From contig JADLFM010000215.1 of the NCBI GenBank assembly GCA_020845495.1, forward strand, positions 1 through 9,830: a stretch of 9,830 bases of DNA, read 5' to 3'. The position numbers and the translations under genes are program-made. Below are positions 1 to 5,955 of the stretch, piece by piece (the stretch's first letter is position 1; the number at the start of each line of letters is the position of its first letter). Below the pieces are notes generated by a model. It saw nothing but the letters and a program-made list of their open reading frames with translations, had not been told where the DNA came from and did not search any database. The DNA is from Chloroflexota bacterium. GTDB taxonomy: Bacteria; Chloroflexota; UBA6077; JACCZL01.

Positions 1-525
1 CTCGGTCATGTAGCGCCGCTCCAGACCGCGGAAGTACTCGCCGAGGTCGTTGTGTTCAGCTGGAGTGTGCGCGGAAGCGATCAGGATCCGCAGTTCGCCG
101 GGTGTGGGCGGAGGCGCACCCGCACCGTACTCGAACTGGGCTGCGTCCGTCGGGAGGGCCGATGCGACGCCAGTCCTGAGCGCTTCGTGATGGGCAGCCA
201 ACCGGCGCAGGAGCGACGCCGAATCGCGCCTCTCGGCCGCGAGCGCCCTGCAATGAACGAGCATCTGGCTCGACGTTGCGCGGGAGGCGTTCGCCACGAC
301 GGCCATGACGTCGTGACGCTTGGCGTCCACGTCGTGTTGGCGAGCCAGGGCCGAGAAGTGTGCGGCGAGGCGCTCGTGCGCGTCGGCGTCAGATCGTGAT
401 GTCAGGCGCCTGACCTCAAGGACATTCACGATGGATGAAGGACGGGTGTCGGCGCGGGCGACCGGGACGAGCACGGACAGCACGACAATGCCAAGGCCAA
501 GAACACGGAATGACGAGTTCATCAT
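1..525 (-). CDS. Exported helix-repeat protein of unknown function (3' end beyond window)
   Basis: I do not recognise a named family with certainty. The frame is open from an ATG-ATG pair at 525/522 to the left edge (175 codons, no stop seen). A GGAG lies 4 nt before the first ATG and 7 nt before the second, so the second ATG may be the true start. Residues about 7-25 form a Sec-type signal peptide ending VARA. The mature part looks all-helical and repetitive: a segment at about 46-75 with H50, L53, H56-F57, L60, R62 and H64 recurs at 154-175 with H158, L161, Y164-F165, L168, R170 and Y172. Between them, at 88-118, lies a second helical type with an HC and a late HH. I recall hypothetical periplasmic proteins with this A-x-H-x-x-L-x-x-Y-F pattern in many Gram-negatives, but no function. 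It is divergent from the copper operon, so it may share its control; this is inference. Confidence 0.8.
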   Translation of the reverse strand, partial: MMNSSFRVLGLGIVVLSVLVPVARADTRPSSIVNVLEVRRLTSRSDADAHERLAAHFSALARQHDVDAKRHDVMAVVANASRATSSQMLVHCRALAAERRDSASLLRRLAAHHEALRTGVASALPTDAAQFEYGAGAPPPTPGELRILIASAHTPAEHNDLGEYFRGLERRYMTE

Positions 526-686
526 TCTGCTCCAACCTCGCCGAGTTGTTCGCGGCCGAGGGCGTGAGTATGTGAGACGAAGTGGCGTGACCAATGATGT
601 AGGCTCACCGTCCAAGAACCCGGCCTGCCTTCGCCAACTGCCTTAGGCAAGGACCGTACCTCGCGTGAGCGCGGGGCAATACTCCA

Positions 687-713
687 AAGCGCTCGTAGAA
701 TCGGCGCTTCTAC
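687..713. repeat. Two overlapping inverted repeats (alternative stem-loops)
   Basis: AAGCGC at 687-692 pairs with GCGCTT at 704-709, and GTAGAA at 695-700 pairs with TTCTAC at 708-713 (7-nt loop). The arms share bases 708-709, so only one stem can form fully at a time. It could be an operator, a transcript structure or chance; no U-tract follows, so it does not look like a terminator. Confidence 0.35.
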
Positions 714-740
714 CGGGTTGGGCGCGAGATTGCAGCTTCC

Positions 741-767
741 CAGACAATCGGTGTCTGAGATCAGACA
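741..767. promoter_or_regulatory. Candidate operator: palindrome plus extra half-site
   Basis: TGTCTGAGATCAGACA at 752-767 is an inverted repeat with 7-bp arms and a 2-bp centre. A further CAGACA at 741-746 forms a second inverted pair with the TGTCTG at 752-757. The three half-sites begin at 741, 752 and 762, about one helical turn apart, as expected for binding on one DNA face. A 14/16-identical palindrome lies at 6616-6631 before the RND efflux operon, which argues for a shared regulator. The protein that binds is unknown. The site is about 130 bp upstream of the first copper gene and about 216 bp upstream of the divergent gene. Confidence 0.55.
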
Positions 768-896
768 GCGCGCCCGCCGGCGTGCAGGGGACGAGCGGCG
801 GGTACTTGTCGCATTCCCGCTTGTTATCGCATCGCCCACGCACGTCGGCCCTGACCCGTAGATGGCACGGGCCGTGCTCTCTGGACCCACACCTCC

Positions 897-1547
897 ATGT
901 CCAAACCTCTTCTACTCGGATCGTTACTGTTCTGCGCGCTGCTCGCGCCAGACGCGCCCGCCAACGCGCAGGGTCCGCCCACGGGAGCCACTGAACCCTC
1001 GTCGAGCACAGCGAGCGTGCCCGCCACCACCTACACGTCGGTCTTCGCGCCGTATCGCCTTGCGCCGCGTGAGCGCCTGTGGCCCTGGACGCAGCTCTTC
1101 ACGCCAGATGGCTCGCATGCGGATCGCTCGACGCTGGCCGCAGCCGCCGAGGACGTCACGGTGCGAAAGCCGTCAGGCGGTCACGAGGAGCACGGCGGCG
1201 GACGCCCCGTCACGGCCGAGACCTCGTCGACGAGCGCCGCGGATCCTCACGCCGCGCATCGACAGGCCCCGCCCGCCTCGACGGCTGCGGCATCGGTCGA
1301 TATCACCGTGCCGGACGGCAGCGACCTCATCGGGATCGTCCAGTCGATCGAGAGGGAGTCGTCCCGGGTCGAGATCACGCACGGCCCCATCACCAAGCTC
1401 GGCATGGGTGGCATGACGATGTGGTTCCGCGTAAAGGACGCAGCCCTCCTCGACGAGGTGAAGGTCGGCGAGCGATTCGCCTTCTCGATCGAGATGACCG
1501 ATCGCGGCATCGTCATCACGCGGGTCGAGCGCATGGCGGCGAAGTGA
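897..1547 (+). CDS. Exported CusF-domain copper-binding protein with long His-containing N-terminal extension
   Basis: This is probably a periplasmic Cu(I)/Ag(I)-binding protein. Residues 1-25 form a signal peptide ending ANAQ. Residues about 26-135 are a low-complexity Ala/Ser/Thr/Pro-rich extension with short His groups (HEEH at 96-99, HAAH at 118-121). Within it, residues 46-69 hold an aromatic-rich stretch (YTSVF, WPW). The C-terminal 75 residues match the CusF fold. Aligned with E. coli CusF, H162, M173 and M175 occupy the positions of ligands H36, M47 and M49, while M170 replaces Trp44, the residue that caps copper in E. coli. A Trp follows at 176. At 216 residues it is about twice the length of CusF, because of the extension. 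No clear Shine-Dalgarno precedes the ATG. Its TGA shares one base with the ATG of the next gene (TGATG), implying translational coupling. The CusF domain call is firm; the role of the N-terminal part is unknown. Confidence 0.88.
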   Translation: MSKPLLLGSLLFCALLAPDAPANAQGPPTGATEPSSSTASVPATTYTSVFAPYRLAPRERLWPWTQLFTPDGSHADRSTLAAAAEDVTVRKPSGGHEEHGGGRPVTAETSSTSAADPHAAHRQAPPASTAAASVDITVPDGSDLIGIVQSIERESSRVEITHGPITKLGMGGMTMWFRVKDAALLDEVKVGERFAFSIEMTDRGIVITRVERMAAK

Positions 1548-2965
1548 TGGTCGGTATCCGAACGTCCCGCCTTGGATCGCTGGTACTTGCGCTCGCCGCC
1601 GCTGCCAGCGCTGGCTGTGCGACGTTCAGCCGAGACGGTGGCTTCGTCGAGACGCAGCAGGCTGTGAAGCTGGCTACCGGCGCCGATGCATCGTGGCACC
1701 TCGACGAACGGTCGTCGTCTGAGGCACTCGCCCGCGCCGACGCGTTGCTGGCGTCACCGCTGACGGCCGACGCCGCGGTGCAAGTCGCCCTGCTGTCGAA
1801 CCCTGGCTTGCAGGCCTCCTACGCGGAGTTGCGGATCGCTGAGTCCGACCGCGTCCAGGCTGGGCGCCTCCCCAATCCCATGCTCGCCCTCCTCCGCACG
1901 TGGTCGGGCGACGAGTTCAAGATCGAGCGCGTCGTGGGCATCGACGTGATGGCGCTGCTGACCATGAAGTCGCGCGGCGCTATCGCAGCGCGCGGCTTCG
2001 AGGCCGCCAAGGTCAGGGCAGCCGCCTCGACGGTCGCGATCGCCTTCCAGGCTCGGCGAGCCTTTCTCGACGTCGTCGGCGCAGAACAGGCCGCGCGGTA
2101 TGCCGCCCAGGTCGTCGAGTCGGCCGAAGCAGGGCGTGACCTGGCGCGCGAGCTCGCCGGCACCGGCAACTGGTCGCGCCTCGCGCTCGATCGTGAGCAG
2201 GTGTTCTACGCGGAGTCGATGCTGCAACTCGCGCGCGCACGTGAGCAGGCCCACGCCCGGCGCGAGGCCTTGATTCGGACGCTGGGGCTCTGGGGTCCGC
2301 GCACCGCGATCACGCTGCCCGAGCGCCTCCCCGATCTCCCAGACGCCGTCGACCAGATGCGGGACCTCGAACAGCGCGCGATCGCGCAGCGTCTCGACAT
2401 CCGCCTCGCGACGCTTGAACTCGATGCGACGGCCCGGGCGCTCGGACTCACCAAGGCCACACGCCTGGTCAACGTGCTGGAGGCCGGACCGGCGCAGACG
2501 CGCGAGGGCGGCGGCCCGATGCTGAACGGTTACGAGCTATCGCTCGACGTTCCCATCTTCGACTGGGGCGGTGCCCGCGTGAAGCGTGCACAGGCCTTAT
2601 ACACGCAGCAGATGATGCAGCTGCGCGCGACCGCCATCACCGCGCGTTCACAAGTTCGGGAGGCGTACATCGCGTACCGCACGGCGTACGACATCGCCAG
2701 ACACTACCGTGACGAGATCGTACCCCTCCGCAAACGTATCTCCGACGAACAACTGTTGCGCTACAACGGGATGCTGATCAGCGTGTTCGAACTGCTGGCC
2801 GATGCGCGCGATCAGGTCGCCAGCGTCAACGGGTACATCGACGCGCTCAGGCAGTTCTGGGTGGCGTCGGCCAACCTCCAGCAGGCCATGGTCGGCTCGA
2901 TCGACGAGACGGCGGCCCAGGGGCCAGCGCCGGGCGGCATGCCGGCGCGTGCCGCGGTGCACTGA
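1547..2965 (+). CDS. TolC-family outer-membrane efflux lipoprotein (CusC-like)
   Basis: This 472-residue protein has a signal peptide ending in a lipobox (S-A-G-C24), so the mature protein should be acylated at Cys24, as in CusC and other RND outer-membrane factors. The body shows the duplicated outer-membrane-efflux layout. The first half has a conserved NPGL at 85-88 with a downstream LPNP at 108-111 and a long helical stretch to about 245. The second half has VPIFDWGG at 335-342 and the YNG...FELL pattern at 406-417. Such proteins form trimeric channels from outer membrane into periplasm. The start at 1547 overlaps the preceding stop; the frame stays open upstream, but the lipoprotein signal fixes the start. 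It sits between the CusF protein and the multicopper oxidase, with no RND pump or adaptor in this operon. It may serve the pump downstream or one encoded elsewhere. The family is certain; the substrate is inferred. Confidence 0.92.
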   Translation: MVGIRTSRLGSLVLALAAAASAGCATFSRDGGFVETQQAVKLATGADASWHLDERSSSEALARADALLASPLTADAAVQVALLSNPGLQASYAELRIAESDRVQAGRLPNPMLALLRTWSGDEFKIERVVGIDVMALLTMKSRGAIAARGFEAAKVRAAASTVAIAFQARRAFLDVVGAEQAARYAAQVVESAEAGRDLARELAGTGNWSRLALDREQVFYAESMLQLARAREQAHARREALIRTLGLWGPRTAITLPERLPDLPDAVDQMRDLEQRAIAQRLDIRLATLELDATARALGLTKATRLVNVLEAGPAQTREGGGPMLNGYELSLDVPIFDWGGARVKRAQALYTQQMMQLRATAITARSQVREAYIAYRTAYDIARHYRDEIVPLRKRISDEQLLRYNGMLISVFELLADARDQVASVNGYIDALRQFWVASANLQQAMVGSIDETAAQGPAPGGMPARAAVH

Positions 2966-2977
2966 CGCCTCGGCGTC

Positions 2978-2984
2978 GAAGAGG
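2978..2984 (+). promoter_or_regulatory. Shine-Dalgarno deciding the oxidase start
   Basis: GAAGAGG ends 5 nt before the ATG at 2990 but only 2 nt before the in-frame GTG at 2987. The spacing favours ATG 2990, which places the twin-arginine motif at residues 4-5. Confidence 0.6.
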
Positions 2985-2989
2985 ACGTG

Positions 2990-4279
2990 ATGTATTCCCG
3001 ACGACAGTTTCTGCACAGTTCGAGCGCAGCCTTCCTTGGGGCCGCGGCGGTCTCGCGCGTGGGCGCGGCAGGCCTTCCCGAGGCGCCGTCGATGACGTCG
3101 GCGTCGATGCAGCCGTTACTGCACCCGCCCGACGGCCGACCGTATCGTCCGGTCGCGACGCTGAATGGCTGGTCGCTGCCCTGGCGCGCGCGCAGCGGGT
3201 GGAAGGAGTTCCACCTCATCGCCGAGCCGGTGCGGCGTGAGATCGCGCCGGGCATGGTCGCGAACCTTTGGGGGTACAACGGACAGAGTCCGGGCCCGAC
3301 GATCGAATGCGTCGAGGGCGACAAGGTGAGGATCTTCGTCACGAACAGGCTTCCAGAACACACGACGATCCACTGGCACGGCATCCTGCTGCCCAACGGC
3401 ATGGACGGCGTCGGCGGCCTGAACCAACCGCAGATCCCGGTCGGCAAGACGTACGTGTACGAGTTCGCGATGACGAAGTCTGGCACGTTCATGTACCACC
3501 CGCACGCCGACGAGATGGTGCAGATGGCGATGGGCCTCATGGGCTTCATCGTCGTGCATCCGAAGGATCAGGCGTTCATGGCGGTGGACCGCGACTTCGT
3601 CTTCATCATCAACGCGTACGACATCGATCCGGGGTCGTACACCCCCCGCATCAACACGATGCTCGACTTCAACCTCTGGACCTGGAACTCGCGCGCGTTC
3701 CCGGGCATCGACACACTCGCCATCCGGAGGGACGACCGCGTTCGCATCCGCATCGGCAACCTGACGATGACGAATCACCCGATCCACATCCACGGGCACG
3801 CCTTCGAGGTGTCGGGGACCGATGGGGGCTGGGTGCCGAAGACCGCGCGCTGGCCCGAGGTCACCGTCGACGTCGCCGTGGGCCAGATGCGCGCCATCGA
3901 GTTCGTGGCCGATGCCCCGGGCGACTGGGCGTTCCACTGCCACAAGGCCCATCACACGATGAACGCGATGGGCCACGACGTGCCCACGATGATCGGCGTG
4001 GATCACCGCAGGATCACCGGTCGCATCAACAACCTCGTCCCCGGCTACATGGCGATGGGCGACAAGGGCATGGCCGACATGGGCACCATGCAGATGCCAC
4101 TGCCGGAGAACACCCTTCCGATGATGACGGGGCAAGGGCCTTTCGGTCCGATCGAGATGGGCGGCATGTTCACGGTCGCGAAGGTGCGCGACGGCCTGCC
4201 GCGCGACCAGTACGGCGATCCCGGGTGGTACGAACATCCGAAGGGCACCGTGGCCTACGAAACGGAGGAGCCAGCATGA
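2990..4279 (+). CDS. Tat-exported two-domain multicopper oxidase (probable cuprous oxidase)
   Basis: A 429-residue periplasmic copper oxidase. Residues 4-8 (RRQFL) begin a Tat signal, fitting export of a folded copper enzyme. All four copper-ligand blocks are present: HWH at 128-130, HPH at 170-172, HPIHIH at 263-268, and HCH at 316-318 with H322 and M327 (type 1 Cys317 and axial Met). The block at 170-172 lacks a cysteine, so the only type 1 site is in the C-terminal domain. Only about 90 residues separate blocks 2 and 3, so the middle domain of three-domain oxidases such as CueO is absent. Such two-domain enzymes usually build their trinuclear site between subunits of a trimer. Residues 353-393 are Met-rich, resembling Met-rich copper segments of CueO/CopA/PcoA. 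The likely reaction is Cu(I) to Cu(II) with O2 reduced to water; laccase-like activity is possible. Its stop overlaps the cytochrome start (ATGA). Family certain; substrate inferred from context. Confidence 0.93.
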   Translation: MYSRRQFLHSSSAAFLGAAAVSRVGAAGLPEAPSMTSASMQPLLHPPDGRPYRPVATLNGWSLPWRARSGWKEFHLIAEPVRREIAPGMVANLWGYNGQSPGPTIECVEGDKVRIFVTNRLPEHTTIHWHGILLPNGMDGVGGLNQPQIPVGKTYVYEFAMTKSGTFMYHPHADEMVQMAMGLMGFIVVHPKDQAFMAVDRDFVFIINAYDIDPGSYTPRINTMLDFNLWTWNSRAFPGIDTLAIRRDDRVRIRIGNLTMTNHPIHIHGHAFEVSGTDGGWVPKTARWPEVTVDVAVGQMRAIEFVADAPGDWAFHCHKAHHTMNAMGHDVPTMIGVDHRRITGRINNLVPGYMAMGDKGMADMGTMQMPLPENTLPMMTGQGPFGPIEMGGMFTVAKVRDGLPRDQYGDPGWYEHPKGTVAYETEEPA

Positions 4280-4935
4280 GCCCGACAGGCGACCGACGTC
4301 GAAGCGTCCTCGGCCGCGTGGTGCGCGGCATCGTGTGGTGTGCCGGCGTCGGGGCCCTGGCCGCCGTGACGTGGCTGTTGGTGTCTGGCGTCAGTGCCCG
4401 GACACCGCCGGGCACGCTGGAGACCGCGGTGGCCAGGACGGCGCGACACTGGGCGATTCCGCGCGCGGCACGGGCGCTGACGAATCCCGAACCGCAGTCA
4501 CCCGAGAACCTCCGTGACGGCCTCGCGCACTTCGCCGACCACTGTGCCTCGTGCCACGCCAACGATGGCAGCGGCGACACGCCCGTCGGGCGCGGGCTGT
4601 ATCCGCGGGCGCCCGACATGCGCCTGCCGGCCACACAGGATCTCAGTGATGGCGAACTGTTCTACCTGATCGAGGAAGGGATCAAGTTCACGGGCATGCC
4701 CGCGTGGGGCACGGGCACACCTGACGGTAAGCGCGCATCGTGGCACCTGGTGCAGTTCATCCGCGCGTTGCCGCGGCTCACGCCGGCGCAGCTCGACGAG
4801 ATGCGCGACCTGAACCCACGCAGCCCTGCAGAGATCCGTGAAGAGGAAGACATGCGACGCTTCCTCGCTGGCGAGGACCCGCCCCCTCCGCCATCGTCCC
4901 CGTCGCCCCATGGTTCGACTGGAGCACACCAATGA
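4276..4935 (+). CDS. Membrane-anchored monohaem cytochrome c
   Basis: A 219-residue class I cytochrome c. Residues about 17-39 form an N-terminal membrane segment after an Arg-rich start, so it is likely an uncleaved anchor with the haem domain in the periplasm. The haem site is C90-A-S-C93-H94 and the probable axial methionine is M141 in a TGMPAWG context, typical of cytochrome c Pfam groups. A charged helical region follows at 169-198, then a Pro/Ser-rich tail at 201-210. The start is supported by GGAGGAG 5 nt upstream and by ATGA overlap with the oxidase stop. The same frame is open far upstream through the oxidase gene, but that extension is antisensical Arg/His-rich sequence. Being co-translated with the multicopper oxidase suggests it passes electrons to or from that enzyme or the respiratory chain; this is inference. 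The cytochrome call is certain. Confidence 0.92.
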   Translation: MSPTGDRRRSVLGRVVRGIVWCAGVGALAAVTWLLVSGVSARTPPGTLETAVARTARHWAIPRAARALTNPEPQSPENLRDGLAHFADHCASCHANDGSGDTPVGRGLYPRAPDMRLPATQDLSDGELFYLIEEGIKFTGMPAWGTGTPDGKRASWHLVQFIRALPRLTPAQLDEMRDLNPRSPAEIREEEDMRRFLAGEDPPPPPSSPSPHGSTGAHQ

Positions 4936-5276
4936 CCCGCTTCGCGTTCGTCCGTTCCGTTCTGCTTTTGGCTGTCGTCGCCTTCCTCGGCATGCCGGTC
5001 TTCGCCCATGAGGGACATGAACACAAGATCGTGGGCACCGTGTCGATGCTGCACGAACAACACCTCGAGGTGAAGGACAAGGACGGCAAGGCCCACGTCA
5101 TGACCCTGAATGCTTCGACGAAGATCATGAAGGGCAAGACCGCCATCAAGGCGTCCGACATCAAAGCCGGTGACCGGGTCGTCGCCACGGTGGTGACGGA
5201 GAAGGACGTCATGATCGCCAAGGAAGTTCAGGTCGGCGTGAACGCCGACGCCAAGGCGGCCGGGAAGGCGCTATGA
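4932..5276 (+). CDS. Small exported protein with HEGHEH metal-binding start
   Basis: This 114-residue protein has a Sec signal peptide ending VFA at residue 25, so the mature protein would begin H26-E-G-H-E-H31, a compact His/Glu cluster suited to copper or another metal. The remainder (about 33-102) is rich in short beta-like segments (IVGTVSML, HLEVKD, HVMTLN, DRVVATVV) and resembles small OB-like or DUF5666-type periplasmic domains; this family assignment is tentative. It also contains H41 and H44. GGAG lies 7 nt upstream of the ATG, which overlaps the cytochrome stop by 4 nt. It may be a periplasmic metal-binding accessory for the oxidase and cytochrome; nothing in the sequence shows enzyme activity. 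Confidence 0.85.
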   Translation: MTRFAFVRSVLLLAVVAFLGMPVFAHEGHEHKIVGTVSMLHEQHLEVKDKDGKAHVMTLNASTKIMKGKTAIKASDIKAGDRVVATVVTEKDVMIAKEVQVGVNADAKAAGKAL

Positions 5277-5767
5277 CACGGGTATGGCGTCGGATGTTGT
5301 TGATCACCGGGCTCGTGCTGGGTGCCATCGGGCATCCAGCGATAGCCCAGGACGCAAGCGAAGAGGCCCGGCTGGTCGCATGGACTGAGGCGTATGCACA
5401 CGCGTTCACCCGCAAGGACCTCGCCGCGCTCGGCGACATGCATCACGATCGGGTGACCATCTATGAGGGCGGCAGCGTCGACACCGGGTGGGCCGCGTAC
5501 CGCGACGGCCACCTGGGCCCGGAGCTGCACGACTTCGAGAACCTCGCCTTCGCGTTCTCGAACGTCCGCGCGTTCGTGCCGGAGGGGAGCGCCACGCTTG
5601 CGATCGTGACGGCCGCCTACTCCCTGAAGGCGCACGTCAAGGGGCGTGAGGTCGCTTCTGAGGGACTGCAGACGTTCGTCCTGCTGAAGGACGACCGTCG
5701 CCAGTGGCGCGTCCTGCACGCACACAGTTCGTCCAGGCGGCGTCCGACACCACCTGCAGCGCCGTAG
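5273..5767 (+). CDS. Exported SnoaL/NTF2-like (DUF4440-type) protein
   Basis: This 164-residue protein has a signal peptide ending AIA at residue 25. The mature part shows the cone-shaped NTF2/SnoaL pattern: an N-terminal helix (EARLVAWTEAYAHAF, 31-45), a D-L-A-A-L-x-x-M-H-H-D element at 49-59, a strand VTIYEGG, a G-W-A-A-Y-R-D-G-H helix at 72-80, then alternating strands ending QWRVLHAHSSSRRR. The closing W-x-V-x-H-x-H-x-S-S pattern is typical of DUF4440/SnoaL_3 proteins. The fold is widespread and used for enzymes and ligand binding alike, so function cannot be assigned. GGAAGG is 4 nt upstream and the ATG overlaps the previous stop by 4 nt, so it belongs to the copper operon and is the last gene of the overlapping series. 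Confidence 0.85.
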   Translation: MTRVWRRMLLITGLVLGAIGHPAIAQDASEEARLVAWTEAYAHAFTRKDLAALGDMHHDRVTIYEGGSVDTGWAAYRDGHLGPELHDFENLAFAFSNVRAFVPEGSATLAIVTAAYSLKAHVKGREVASEGLQTFVLLKDDRRQWRVLHAHSSSRRRPTPPAAP

Positions 5768-5790
5768 CCGCGTCGGTCCGTGTGACATGA

Positions 5791-5812
5791 GGCGCGCGCT
5801 CGAGCGCGTGCC
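5791..5812. repeat. Strong GC hairpin after the first operon
   Basis: An 11-bp inverted repeat, centred on CTCGAG, lies 24 bases after the last stop codon of the operon. In RNA it would pair throughout with one G-U. No run of U follows, so it is at most an atypical terminator or an mRNA end-protecting structure. GC-rich palindromes also arise readily by chance in such DNA. Confidence 0.35.
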
Positions 5813-5955
5813 CCAGTCCTACAGTGCGACCGTCGTTTCGCCTGGAGCGGTGCCGCCGCCGGCGAAGACGTCAGCGATCGCGGCACGCGAATTGAAGACG
5901 CTGAGGTCGGTTCGTGGTGGCGCGTCGCTGCCGGCGCGTCCAGGCAGGGGCAATG

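Larger units (their letters stand above)
526..896. other. Divergent intergenic region with several inverted repeats
   Basis: This 371-base stretch separates the leftward repeat protein from the rightward copper operon and should hold promoters for both. I see no convincing gene in it. It contains an 11-bp inverted repeat TGCCT-T-AGGCA at 639-649, overlapping stem-loops at 687-713, and a 16-bp palindrome with an extra half-site at 741-767. Hexamers resembling sigma-70 boxes occur (for example TTGCAG at 730-735), but none has a good partner at the right spacing, so I do not call a promoter position. Confidence 0.7.

Noticed and set aside
52..399. Plus-strand open frame at the left edge
   Set aside because: It is antisense to the minus-strand repeat protein, which has a signal peptide, a ribosome binding site and an internal repeat.
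522..890. Minus-strand open frame of 122 codons in the divergent intergenic region
   Set aside because: No domain, no signal, biased composition, and it covers the palindrome and other inverted repeats expected of regulatory DNA.
1079..1546. Upstream in-frame extension of the TolC lipoprotein gene
   Set aside because: It overlaps the CusF-domain gene in another frame and would bury the lipoprotein signal inside the protein.
3116..4237. Long minus-strand open frame (373 codons), rich in His, Asp, Val and Arg
   Set aside because: It lies wholly antisense to the multicopper oxidase, whose copper ligands and signal peptide are unmistakable. The composition is what antisense reading of a GC-rich His/Asp gene gives.
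3268..4275. Upstream in-frame extension of the cytochrome c gene through the oxidase gene
   Set aside because: The extension is Arg/His/Asp-rich with no domain, while the ATG at 4276 has a good ribosome binding site and directly precedes the membrane anchor.
4382..4397. Third copy of the operator-like sequence inside the cytochrome gene (TGTCTGGCGTCAG)
   Set aside because: The right arm matches only in part and it lies within coding sequence; a single hexamer match is expected by chance in 10 kb.
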